NCBI GenBank assembly: GCA_018902385.1
Contig: JABSSW010000034.1
Coordinates: 248,001 to 312,000 of the forward strand
Length of the DNA: 64,000 bases
Direction: 5' to 3'
Source of the DNA: Physcia stellaris
Lineage: Eukaryota; Ascomycota; Lecanoromycetes; Caliciales; Physciaceae
A model generated the notes under the pieces. That model saw nothing but the letters and a program-made list of their open reading frames with translations. It was not told where the DNA came from and made no database searches. The number at the start of each line of letters is the position of its first letter. The stretch's first letter is position 1. The translations under genes were made by a program, and so were the position numbers. Positions 45,309-56,210 of this stretch are shown piece by piece.

Positions 45309-47074
45309 TCAAAATAAATCATCCTGCCACTCCACCCGGTCGCTAACCGTCAGCACGACCGTCGTCTTTGCGCGTATGCGATTCATCGGCGTTTCTTGCT
45401 CCAGCTCTTCCTCATGAGGACCATCAAGCTCAACGATGTTTGCTTCCATCCCCTTACCGCCGTAGATCGTCACGTCGTGGGACACAGACCCCGGCCTGCT
45501 CTTTCCAGCCACTGGGAGCCTGTTGAAGCTCTGGTTGTAAACTTTGCTTCCGTTGCGCCATGTCGAGGCGAGATTGCTAGAGGAGCTGAAGCGGTCGTCT
45601 TGGCCTAGCGGTGGTTGCGAGGCTTTTATATGGAAGAGGCGTACGAAGAGGGGCCGGAGGGAGGGGAGGCAGGTGCTAACTACGGCTATTGAGGGCTCGG
45701 CTGCGGTCCAGGTCAAGGTAGGTAGGAAGTCGTCTGGTGGCTGTTAGGGAAGGAAAGATTTCGACGACGAGCGAGGGGAAGAGGTAACTTACAGGTAAAA
45801 TCTTTGCCGTGGTAGCGGGCCATGACAAACAGCCTCACCATACTCACAGCTACGACACTAAACGCACATTCTCAGTTGCGCGAGAGGAGGGTGGACAAGG
45901 GGACTTACACCAGCCCGGTGATGAAGATGCTAGTAAGGACGCATTTCTGCACTTTTCTGGCTTTCAGACGCCATAGTATTGGCAGAGGCTTCCAACTGCG
46001 TTAGCCTTGAACCATTTATGGGGTAAGCGATCCTTACCAGAATTAAGAGTAGAATATCGGTAGCAGTGTTGATGGATCCATTGGCGAGTAGAAAGTTGTG
46101 GATGCTGATACAGCGACCCCGTAGCCTTGACTTGAGACCGCCGCTGAGAGCGAGCCAGAAGTCGCTGATGGGGACACATTCCAGGACGAACACTAGGGTG
46201 GATGCAGTGCCGAAAGCGAGGACGAACACTCCGCAAGCGATGATGATGCGGCGGAAGGTGACGATTGGGAAGATCCGGTAGAGGAACAGGACTCTATAGA
46301 CAGGTGAGCAAGTTTACCACGTCATCTCACTCGCGCGGGCAAATATAAGCATCGAAAGGAAGTGGAATTGACGAGAATCTGGCAATTCGTTTTGAACCTG
46401 GCAGTCCCTTTTGAGACAGTGACTGCATATGACTTGAAGGAATCCTTGGAAAGTTTTCCTTCCCAAGTCGGGCTATCACGCGCTCATGTCGGTTTGATAC
46501 TCAGAGTCAATAGAAACGACCGACAGGATCGGTGTGTTGGGGGGTTCTTACACGGAGCATTTCAGGCATGTCATAGCCAGGGAGTACATGATCTCAAAGG
46601 CATAGACGTGTTGATAGAACGATACCAGCGTTTCGAGAGGCAAAGTTTCAGCATGTCGCCCGAGTGAGCTACGCGACGCTGTGATTGCTGTTAGAGAAAA
46701 TAGCAAAAATCCAGCAACGAGGCTGCGTACATAGGATATTGGTGATGTTGCAGCCCCAGGACAAGGCCTGCGAGTACCTGTCAGTATCAATTGCATATGC
46801 ACCAGCTTCTGGACTTACCATTCCCAGGATTGCAGTCGTATCATCCCACTGTGACTGTCAGTGATCATCCTCGTCGGATCTATCATGGTCACTCTGCGAC
46901 AGGACCGCGGCATACCCAAAGGCCAGCTCCGGCCACCCATCGCGAGATCAATCGCAATGCGACAAAGACAGTGGGGAGAACCAGCAACACAACAGACGCA
47001 CTGAGGACTTGACCGTTGCTGTTGGCCCAGAGCGTGGGATCTTCTTCCGGTGTTGGAAGCCTCTGATGCGACAT
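45309..47074 (-). CDS. PTH11/rhodopsin-like 7-TM receptor
   Basis: Eight exons on the minus strand: 47074-46916, 46848-46819, 46767-46731, 46678-46552, 46293-46038, 45988-45909, 45857-45793, 45733-45309; 392 residues, in phase throughout. One intron (46294-46551) is long at 258 bp. Hydrophobic helices start at SVVLLVLPTVFVALRLISRW. GRH...YAFEIMYSLAMTCLKCSVV and LFLYRIFP follow, then the LECVPISDFW loop and a DILLLILPLPILWRLK helix. The last helix is TLTWTAAEPSIAVVSTCLPSLRPL. These are the signature elements of the fungal rhodopsin-like domain found in PTH11-type receptors and many relatives. The C-terminal tail is cytosolic. The ligand is unknown. Confidence 0.87.
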
Positions 47075-48331
47075 TTTTCAAGGCCGACAAATGAGATGAA
47101 GCCTTCACCAAGAGCTCTAGAGAATGAAAAATGCCTGAAATACCATGGAGAACGACAGCAAAGTCGGCGCAAGTGAGGAAGAAAAGACGGGAGTGAATCT
47201 TTGACTTCACTTCTGCTGTGAATTTGGACCAGCCATGAAAGTGACAACGCTGCACACCATGTTCGGTTCCAGCCCTGGAGGATCTGTACTTTGGACAGTC
47301 TTATCAGGTACAAGTGACAGCAAGGAAGAACCCCGCTCCAATGACCGTTACACCAAAGGTCTTCGGCGTCAAATTGAACATGACCTTGACCTTGAACAGC
47401 CTGGCAGAGCTTACTGTCCAAGGTCTAGTGAAGTCTATCACAAACAGACGGTCAACCGCGAAAGGAAAAGCTGGCCTGAACCAGAAGCGGCACTTGAGGA
47501 CTAGACCACGCCAGGCCGGTAATTGCCTGCGCACGGGCCAAGGTTGAAGGATGTCAAGCGGGAAGTCTAATTCAACGATTGAACCGTTGTGAGCTCGGTT
47601 ACGCGAGGTACGGATGAAGCTGACTGTTCCGTCTCATACATACTAGTCTTCAACATATGTCTGGTTCGCTGTGGAGGGCGTATCGTTCGCATTCGACAAG
47701 CCAGGGGGAGTGTTCCGGCCATTGACTCTTGAGTGTTCTCAATGAAGGAATTCTATCCTTGACAGGGCAACCGGCAATTGCAATGTGATTGTATGATCGG
47801 CATCTAGCCATTTACCCCTGACAGGGCTGATGAGCCCTGACTAGCCGCTATAGTATAAGGGCGTGTCTAGCTCAACGCTAATATGCCGTGCACAGACCTC
47901 ACGGCTTTCAGCTCTTCGATGGTCGCGTTCGACCTCACCCACCGGTAACGTTAGACCTGATAAATGACATGCAAAGAAAGAAGCAATGAAAGTGAAATCG
48001 ATCCCACCTCCCCAACCGCAGAACGCGAAAAAGTGCCCTGTTGACAGAAATCACTCAATTGACCAAGCAACCCTTGTCCATGACACAGCCTCTCGGGTCG
48101 GAAGGCAGGCGTGCTCCGAACAGCCTAGCTAGACCTTTATGGTAATCTGAATGTGGAAACATTACCCTTTACTGTCACATCCTGGGGAAGCATGCAAAGG
48201 ATTATTCGGAGAGAAAGACGAAGGAGAATATTACGATAGAAGGTAAAACGATTGAGACGGAATTTACGCGACAAAATGTGTAATGTGTGGATGCAAAGAA
48301 ATTCCGAAGTAGCTAACGACTGACAGATCCA
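47075..48331. other. Intergenic, no gene seen
   Basis: 1.25 kb upstream of the receptor and downstream of the P450 region. Overlapping ORFs between 46948 and 47547 are antisense to each other without motifs. An imperfect stem (gacagggctgatgagccctga, about 47819-47839) is the only structure noticed. Confidence 0.4.
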
Positions 48332-48547
48332 TCATGTCAATTGAGCGTAGGCTTGTGCATTTGGATACGACATGAAGTCAAGCCAACCGCGTTCCATCCA
48401 ATTGAAGGCATTGGCCAATGTCTCCAGTTGCGACACTCCATACTTTTCCAGCCCATGTTTGACATACGGCGCGGACTTGACTGAGGTGCCATCTTGACGG
48501 AACGGGGTGTCGCACGTCACGGAGTCCCATCGAGGATCAAGGCTCAT
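48332..48547 (-). other. Small ORF directly downstream of P450
   Basis: 71 codons starting 27 bp after the P450 stop, with normal coding GC. The sequence (GVSQLETLANAFNWMERGWL near the C-terminus) has no signal peptide, no Cys pattern and no family I know. It could be a small gene, a displaced exon or the 3' flank of the P450. Confidence 0.35.
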
Positions 48548-48573
48548 GGAGCTCTTGTACTCGATTATAATGT

Positions 48574-50124
48574 CTAGGCTGGTATGAGGGCTACTTTGGC
48601 CCCATTTTTGCTTTCGGTACTAAGTTTATAATGCTCAACGAAGTCCCACACCTGATCTCGGTTTTCTATCCCTTTGAACGATTGCAATATCTTGATGATG
48701 CAATAGCCGATTTCCGTCAACGCTAATTGCTGACCAGGGCAAACCCTTGGCCCGCCGCCGAATGGGAGGTAGCTCCAATGTTGTGGTCTTAGAGTCGCCC
48801 ATCGTTCTGGTCGAAATAGATGTGCATCGTCGCCAAACAAGTCTTTACGCTTGTGGAGTGCATAGAAGCTGAAAGTGACCACATCTCCTTTCTCTACGAA
48901 GACTGGAGAGGTGCCATAACCAGAGTCTCCGCCCCCAGTAGGGAGGATTGTATCTCTCAGTGCCATGCGTGTATTTGTGCCAATCACCGGGTTGAGACGG
49001 AAGGATTCTTGCATCACGTACTGCAGGTATCGGAGGCTCTTCATACGCTCAAAGGTCCATTCTGCATCATCGCCCTGCATTTCGAAAATCTCGCGGCGAA
49101 GGTTCGAATATACGGTCGGATGCCGAGCAAGATGGAAGAAAACGTTTGTCAGAGCTACGCCGGCGGCATCGTGTGCGGGAAGAAAAACATTAAGAAGCTG
49201 ATTCCGGATCTCGTTGAGGTTTTCCGTTGTTCTGACCAGCTCGTCGACAAGGACGTAGCGACCTGGGTTGGCGCTCCGATCCTTGGCGACCTCGATTGCG
49301 ACTGAAGCTTTGAGAATACGTTCATCCACAAAATCATGTGCGACCTTGCAAGATAAGCGAAAGCCATCGTCTTTTGTCAGAGCAGCCCATCGTCCCAGTT
49401 GGATCCGCCTTCCGACCCTTTGCTGTCCATGATTGTAAGCCTTCAGAAAGGACTTCGCAGCATGTGATGTAGTTTCTGAATTCAGTACCCCAACTGACTC
49501 TCCAAACAGGAATTCAGTAGAAGAGTCAAGTGCAAGCCTTGCAAATAATGGCTGTAAATCTACAGTGGACCGGTCGGTGGGCAATTCCGCTATTAAATTC
49601 CGCACGTGCACAGCGTAAGCGCCAAGATGGAGGTCCGCAATTTGAGCTTTGGCGAAGATGGGCTTAATCAGTGCACGAGAGTGTTCCCAGAATGCACCGT
49701 CGGTACACATTATCCCTTTGCCGACAAACGGCTCGAATCCGAATAATCGCATAGGCTGTACTCCCCAGCTAGCAAAGTCAGTACTAAACACAGCTTGGAG
49801 GTTCTTGGGCTCTATGGTGAAGTATTGAGTTTGGCTGTATGTCCTCGACCGAAACGTATATCCGCATTCCTGAAATCTTTTTACTAAAGACGAATTACGC
49901 TGGTCCTCTCGTAATGAGCGAAAAATTTGTAGGATCAGGTCAAGGCCGAACAATGGATCCCGTTGAGATATTGCGCGAGGTGGACGGCAAGCATGGTGTC
50001 TCTTGGTTCTCCGTCGGACAAGGTACCTATGAGCGAGAGGAGCCCCCAAAACTAATGACATCAGGGTCGTTGCGACAAAGAATATAGAGCCTGTCGAGGA
50101 AGCCATGCTTGGAGCGGTGAACAA
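48574..50124 (-). CDS. Cytochrome P450 monooxygenase (CYP52-like)
   Basis: Single exon, 516 residues (498 kDa-scale P450 length range is normal for the family; here one N-terminal anchor, FFVATTLMSLVLGAPLA, precedes the catalytic domain). A second Met (MASSTG, six codons in) could be the true start. ExxR is ESFR, the PERF-like motif is FRPERW, and the heme loop is PFGGGPRVCPGQ with the Cys about 55 residues from the end. The I-helix reads PAHDAAGVAL where the family has AGRDTTA, so the oxygen-activating Thr is missing. The layout resembles fungal CYP52/CYP539-type enzymes that hydroxylate alkyl chains, but the substrate is unknown. It is co-oriented with methyltransferase 2 upstream. Confidence 0.9.
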   Translation of the reverse strand: MFTAPSMASSTGSIFFVATTLMSLVLGAPLAHRYLVRRRTKRHHACRPPRAISQRDPLFGLDLILQIFRSLREDQRNSSLVKRFQECGYTFRSRTYSQTQYFTIEPKNLQAVFSTDFASWGVQPMRLFGFEPFVGKGIMCTDGAFWEHSRALIKPIFAKAQIADLHLGAYAVHVRNLIAELPTDRSTVDLQPLFARLALDSSTEFLFGESVGVLNSETTSHAAKSFLKAYNHGQQRVGRRIQLGRWAALTKDDGFRLSCKVAHDFVDERILKASVAIEVAKDRSANPGRYVLVDELVRTTENLNEIRNQLLNVFLPAHDAAGVALTNVFFHLARHPTVYSNLRREIFEMQGDDAEWTFERMKSLRYLQYVMQESFRLNPVIGTNTRMALRDTILPTGGGDSGYGTSPVFVEKGDVVTFSFYALHKRKDLFGDDAHLFRPERWATLRPQHWSYLPFGGGPRVCPGQQLALTEIGYCIIKILQSFKGIENRDQVWDFVEHYKLSTESKNGAKVALIPA

Positions 50125-50454
50125 GGATTGATCAAGCGAATGTTAAGAGACTGAGTCTCTGCAATTGATGATGCTATAGCAGAGTGTAGAGCCGCGGCGA
50201 AGGGGTCGAGCTATCCCCGAGCAGAACCTTGACTGCCTGCACAAGCGCTAGCCGTTGAGGTACCGGCGGCTTACCTATGACCTTGTCCAGATTGAGAAAT
50301 TTACCGAGGCCCACGGTCGCTACGATGGTCAGTTCACAATTTCTTCTGCGCTTCTCACTCAATCGGCAATCCCTATGAAGTTGTAGGTAGCCCTCCATTT
50401 CCGGGAAGCTTGGTTCATGGGCTTCTATTTGGCTACTTGAATCGAATTCTTAAT
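50125..50454. other. Spacer between P450 and methyltransferase 2
   Basis: 330 bp without a convincing ORF; probably the 3' end of methyltransferase 2 and the promoter of the P450 gene. Confidence 0.45.
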
Positions 50455-51956
50455 CTAGTGGTGTTTCGCCTCATCCCAACCCACTTGAATAAATGCCAGA
50501 ATCGACCCCTTTGGGTGGACTACACCTAATATTTTGTATCTGGGATCCGCCAAGAAAAGCAACCGCATCCAGTCATCTAGGTCACGCTCTTTACCATTAT
50601 GAACTTCCAGCATAGCCATATCGAAAGATCTGGACACTGTCAGACGGCTCACAAATCTCTTGTTCTGGGAATCCTCACCGTAGATTTCTCTCTTGATATG
50701 GCGTTAGACTTCCTGGTTCTGGCAGAATCAACTCACCAATCAGAACGTTGACTTTGCTACTCAAAGCCGGTACCAAAGCTTTCAGTATCCTCAAGGCATA
50801 TTTATCAGACCAGTCATGCAGGATCCAACGCAGGATGTAAACGTCCGCTGCTTTGACAGGCTGTTCTTCGAAGAAATCATGCTCAAGGAAACTTACCCGA
50901 TCGCTTAATTCTGGAGGAAGTTGCTGGAGTCCTGTGCTGACTACCTTAGGCTGATCCTGAACGATGCATCGTAATGAGGGATGACTCCGCGCTAAGGTTA
51001 TGCAAACCGAACCATACGATCCTCCCACGTCAACGATCAGGCCTTCGGAAAGAGACTTCCACGGGAAGGCATCCAATATGTGGCTCGATTCGAAGCCTGG
51101 CCTGTTGGAGGACCATGACATTGCAGCGGCGTAGCGTTCACCTCTAGCCCGGAGCCCTGATAGCTCGTGAAACAGAGCATTACTTGTCTGGTGTGCTAGG
51201 TTGAATCCCTGTACGAGCGGAGGTCAGTCGAGCCTGGAAAAGCTGACGGAAGGGTTTCTGGGTACTGAATGATTCGGCTCTTCGGAACCCGGCCATCTTA
51301 TCATAGCATCTACAACCTAATTCAGGAGTAAGAGGCCTCAACTTATTTGGATGTAGTGTACAGCTTGGCTTACCCGGGTGGCTGCGGGCCACATCTCTTC
51401 GGACACCATTCCAATCCATTCTCGTATGGCTGGATCGTCCACCAGTTGTTTTGATGCCGAAGTATGAGCGACAATACCCTTCTGAGGCTCCCAGAAGATG
51501 TGGTGTGTCATTGCATGACGGAGTATTCTTCGCACATATGATTCAGGGATCCCTGACCCAATGGCAATCTCCTGAAAGGTTGCCTGATCTCTGCCGCTTG
51601 GGAAAGCATCAACGAGGCCGAGGCTGCATATTGCCTGAAGGCTTATCAAGTAATTGTGCTATGTTCGTGTTGACGCATCAGCTGTGCATATGTTTTGAAG
51701 TTCAGGCCGGCTTGAATGGACCCACAGAAGGATTAGTCAATGCCCCAATCGGTCCGAGCATCAGAGCATGCATCTCATCGGTAGAATCAAGCAGTACTTG
51801 TCGTGCTTGAGAGATTTCGCTGTCATGGATCCAGGGACTTGGTGTATCCGCGTCGAACGAGATTGGCGAAAAACCTTTTTGAGCAATGTATGCCTCAATC
51901 TTGTCTGAGTTCTCTGATATGAGCGCCGCAAGAGTTGCAAGTCGTGACGCGGTCAT
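50455..51956 (-). CDS. O-methyltransferase family protein 2 (paralogue of gene at 10354)
   Basis: Five exons on the minus strand: 51956-51726, 51658-51374, 51316-51266, 51208-50679, 50629-50455; 423 residues. An ATG two codons upstream (51962) exists; the start at 51956 gives exon 1 the same 231 bp as the paralogue. Exons 2, 3 and 4 are 285, 51 and 530 bp in both genes. The SAM loop is VDVGGSYGS and the catalytic His lies in WILHDWSDKYALRIL. The dimerisation segment is RRILRHAMTHHIFWEPQKG, and the acceptor-side helix is EVHNGKERDLDDW. Like its partner it has Ser in place of the third loop Gly. Substrate unknown; the neighbours (P450, hydrolase, relic aminotransferase) suggest secondary metabolism. 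Confidence 0.9.
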
Positions 51957-53320
51957 CTTCAAAGATATCCAAGACCTAGTCTGGAATTTCTCACTCCATT
52001 TGCTAGGGGGACAGAGTGATAGCTATCGGAACAGTGCACGTTGAACAAATACATGCAGGACGGTCACGGCATACAATATCCTTTGAGCAATTGCCACCAT
52101 GCGATGGGTCTTGGGAATCATCCCCGTGATTGGACTCAATCACCGCCGGAGCATAGACTCCAGTCAAGCGAGGCTGCATTCCACTATTGAAAGTAGGCGT
52201 CCTGCTTGTGCTAAGCCCCCTGGAAAAATGGAAGTCGTACCGAAGCTTGCCAAGTCTTGAGGGGTTATGCAGTCTTACTGCATCAGATCATCCTTAACTT
52301 CGTCATTTCCCTCAGGAGAGCCCGGAACACTAGGCTGCGTTGCGAATGGGGTTTTTTTCGTTGAATATAGCCAACAAGCTTTAAGCGCACCACTGATCAT
52401 CAGCGATAATTTTCATCTGACCACATCGGCCCACGCGGCTCTCAGAGGATGCCTGTCGAATCTGTGCAGTCGGGCATATAAAACGGGACTTTGAAGCTCC
52501 CGAGGAACCTTTCAGCCTGTCTGGACATGTACAGAAGAGAGGCAGCCGCCGGTAGCATGCTATCGTGTTCCAAGACTATCACAATCGTGATTCAGACGCT
52601 GGGGCATGGCCATGTATGATGGTATATATATGGAAAAGTCTTAGCGATGCACCAGTAGCTACTGTCACCAAGTCTCGATAGCGCCGTCCTTGTAAATTCG
52701 TGAACCTTTATAAGACGAAAGATCAAACATCACACTCACTGATCGCACATACCATCTTAAGATGCTTTGACGTTCCGTTGCGATCAAGGAATGAGCATGA
52801 GTCTCTGAGTGTCTATGGTTTCACGAGCCCAGAGGCACATCATCCCCGAATTTAGGCTCGGCGGCAGTCGAGACCAATTATAGAGAGCGATACCAAGCGG
52901 CAACACGGTTCAGGCGCGCCTTGGCCACGTTGCCTTAGATGATCTAACATCGCGTCTTCCCTTCACATCCTTCGACAATCCGATATATACATGTGGTAAT
53001 CGTTCACCTACTATACAGTCTATGTGTACTCAGCTTTCGGTCATCATCTGATTTCTTAGACATGGGCTGTGCGCACTCGACGAGAGTTACAGCGAAAAAT
53101 GGTAGAGAAGGAATCAAAACGCTCTCCGCTGTAATTAACAGTGTCTGGTAGTAACAACTTGGGCATTCTCAGTTGTTTAATTGCTTACACGCGCCATCCA
53201 GGGAATGGTCAGCCCTCTGCGTGAGAGACTGACCCGTGCAACCAGTAGCACGTCTGGGGGAAGGGCTCGCGCAAGTTGCGTAGCCGTCCGCGGACACGCT
53301 TCTAACTAACATCCCCGCAG
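51957..53320. other. Divergent intergenic region
   Basis: About 1.3 kb between methyltransferase 2 and the first clear aminotransferase exon. The missing 5' exons of the aminotransferase should lie in its last few hundred bases (an LGEGLAQ-like stretch, usual LGQGLAQ, is visible near 53262-53280). No other gene seen. Confidence 0.4.
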
Positions 53321-54774
53321 CTACGAGAATCCGCCCGATTTCCTGATCGAGGCTCACAAGCGAAGCTTAGATATCGTGCAATGCAATCAATACGGTCCGA
53401 CCGGAGTGAGACACCCACAATCGAGGTATTATCAAGAGTCTTTGACACTGAGCCACTCGCCTAGGGTCTACCGCGGTTTACGGAAACGCTCGCACGCATC
53501 TATTCTCCGCTGCATAACAGGACCTTGGACGCCGATTCGAATATATCGGTGCATTCAGGGGGCACGGAAGCCCTCTTGAGCGTCATTACAGCCTTCATAG
53601 AGCCTGGCGATGAGGTGGTTGTTTTTGAACCAGCTTTGATCTGTATGTGCACGTCTCCTTGCCGGTCGAACAAGTTACTGAATGTGGAAAAGATATGAAC
53701 TACATGTACGCTACGTGGGTGGTGTTCTCAGGATAGTACCATTGCATCCGCCAGAGCATGCAGTCACCGGTATGAGCCAAGCCAACGAATGGACTTTCAG
53801 ATTGGAAGAACTGAAAGGGGCTCTTTCACCGAGAACGAAGCTACACGTAAGCCCATGTTGGTGCGCAACGAAGGGCTAACAGTTATATTCAACGGGTTCC
53901 AGATCGTGAACACGCCGTAAGTTCAAAAGCGCCTCAGCGTTCGTTCTCTCCTAAATGTTATGTCTAGCCACACTCTGGGAAAGGTTTTCTCGGCGGAAGA
54001 GCTATCGATCATCGGCGTCGAAAAAGACATCATCATCCTAGCGGACGAAGTCTACGAGCATCTCTACTACACCCCATCAATGCCCCTGCCCCGAATAGCA
54101 GCCATCAACGACAACATCGCCCGCCAGACCATCAGCATCGGCTCCATCGGAAAAGCATTCAACGCCACGGGATGGCGCATCGGCTACGCGATCGGCGACA
54201 AAGATCTCATCCGCCACGTCAAGAATGCGCACATCATCCTCAGCTACACGACGGCCGGGCCCGCCCAAGTCGCTGCAGCAGTGGGACTGGAGGAGGCGGA
54301 ACGGAATGGGTTTTGGGACCGGCATCGGATGGCGATGAAGAAGAAAATCCATGACCTTTGTGCTGTCTTCGGTGAGTGGGTCACATGAGATCTGGAAACC
54401 ACACGTTTGTTGACCGCTTTTTGTTCTTAGTGCGTCTATCCATCAGGTGCCCATTTTATCATGGCCAATGCATCGAGCATCAAGATCCCTGCGAACTATA
54501 TCTTCCCCGACAATCTGTCCCGGAAACCGAAAGATTGGAAACTGTCGTGGTTTCTGCTGCGGGAGCTTGGGGTCGCCACCATCCCTGTGAGCGGTAAGCA
54601 TATTTCCTTAGCGAAACCCCGGCGTTCGGGAGTCTTACTGACGGGATTGTGTCAACTTAGCCTCTTTCAGCAGCGCGAATTCTCATCTCATAGGTTGATT
54701 ACCTCCGGTTTGTCATTTCCAAGCCGCAAGCAGAATTGGAACTTGCTCATGAGTAGCTTCGTGGGATGAAGAGT
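53321..54774 (+). pseudogene. Class I/II PLP aminotransferase, decayed
   Basis: Recognisable exons: 53321-53405, 53465-53642, 53693-53846, 53903-53916, 53969-54371, 54447-54593, 54661 on. Motifs match kynurenine/glutamine-type aminotransferases: PDFLIEAHKRSLD, CNQYGPTG, HSGGTEALLSVITAFIEPGDE, VRYVGGVLRIVPLHPP, then NTPHTLGKVFS. ADEVYEHLYY and the PLP lysine in SIGKAFNATGWRIGYAIG follow. Damage: the join after 53642 is out of frame with the good GTATGT donor. The last exon shifts frame at about 54692 (ending at TGA 54696-54698). In the shifted frame that restores VDYLRFVISKP a TAG follows at 54754-54756 before LRGMKSYL. The 5' exons are not resolved. The active-site part is intact, so a truncated product is possible. 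Confidence 0.75.
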
Positions 54775-55356
54775 TACCTATCTGTAATCAGTCAGGTACT
54801 CCCCGCTCATGACATCATCACGTTATATGAGATTCATGGTTGACATTGAAGCTTTCGAGCCACGCTAGACTTCGAATTGAAGCGTTGATGCAGGTGAGAA
54901 TTACTAGCCGTTGATACGAGACACAGTAATGGGTATGAGAGAGGTGCTTGACAAACCAAATATCAGTGGCTTGTTTATGCTAACAGCATATCTTCCTACC
55001 TCAGATACTGTGATAACCTCCGAACAACAGGGCATCTGGATCATTAATTTGAGACAGAGACATACATGATCGCATGATGTCGAAAATATATCAAATCCCC
55101 CTTTGGAGAAGGTCTTGGCTGTGATCCTAGATGAGGTATTCCACGGTCTGCTAGTAAGTGGTACTAAAATTATTGATGCATCGAGAACAAATTTGCGATT
55201 ATTCGATTTGAGACGAAATTAATAAATGAAATCATTTTCATGTCGTTTTCATTTGCTTTTTGACAAAATTGATACACGTTTTGTCATAATGAATGTATTA
55301 GTGATGATGCACTAGAGGCAAGACAGCAGCGCGAGCTGCTTTTAGCCCTGTCATGG
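54775..55356. other. Intergenic with small AT-rich patch
   Basis: Convergent 3' ends of the aminotransferase relic and the hydrolase. About 55150-55300 is AT-rich with TTCATTT-type RIP-like sequence and may be a short transposon remnant. Confidence 0.4.
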
Positions 55357-56210
55357 CTACTTCCCACCAAAGGCTTCCACAAGTCCTGCAACCGTTTCAG
55401 CCAACTCTTTCGGCTTACTGGCCCAAGGGCTATGACTAGTGTCCATATCCTTGACCGTCCATTTTACCCCGCTTCGCTTCACGAACATGTCCTGCACGAA
55501 AATCGGCAGCGCTTGGTCCACTGTGCATCTCACAAACCCAAGCCTGCCTTCGAACGCTGGCTCCTGCCATGCCTGTGCCGGGGCAGGGGACTCGTACGCG
55601 AGCGTGGCATGTGGAAGGAGGGAAGAGGCCAGACGGTCCGCAGTGTCCGAATCAACGTCGTGGTAAAAAGCCTGTTTGGCCGGAGACGCAATGCTGAGGC
55701 CTTCGGACGGCTAGGGGAAACCCCCACGGCATTAGTCGCGGCTGGTGAATGGGATTCGAGATGGGTGATTGCACTCACTTGGTCCACAACGCAATAGGGT
55801 GCGTGTTTCCCGCCCAGATAATCCAGCAAGCTGATCCCTTCCGGCACCACGAATGCACTCATGTATATCAATCCCAGAACACCGCCCTTTTTGCCATCGC
55901 GCGTCGTCTTACTGAGGCCGTGAGCGGCGCCTCCGGCAGGAACACCGCCATAGGAGTGCGCGAGGATGACAACGTCCTTTTCTTCGGTGTCGATCAAGGC
56001 TAGTAGTTCCTTACGCAATGCTTTGCTATCCTCGGTGCATGTCGCGGTTTGGGGGCTCTTGGAATTGACGCTGGGTAGTGATGTAGTAGTCGTTGGATAT
56101 CCCAAGCTCTCAAGTTGGGCCGCAAAGTGACTGTAGACAGAAGCAGAATGCCAGCCGCCTGGGACAATGAGGATAGTAGGCTTGATGTCGGTGGTGATGG
56201 ATGTTGCCAT
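55357..56210 (-). CDS. Alpha/beta hydrolase
   Basis: Two exons on the minus strand, 56210-55779 and 55710-55357, intron 68 bp (GTGAGT donor, CCTAG acceptor, phase 0); 261 residues. The start MATSITTD is preferred over an ATG 14 codons upstream. The oxyanion region is PGGWHSASVY, the nucleophile Ser 86 sits in AHSYGG, and the late catalytic His is in DTSHSPW. The length fits the AB_hydrolase_6 group of small cytosolic esterases/lactonases common in fungal metabolic clusters. No signal peptide. The reaction it catalyses cannot be seen from sequence. Confidence 0.88.

Noticed and set aside
48820-49305. 161-codon plus-strand ORF
   Set aside because: Fully antisense to the P450 exon, no motif.
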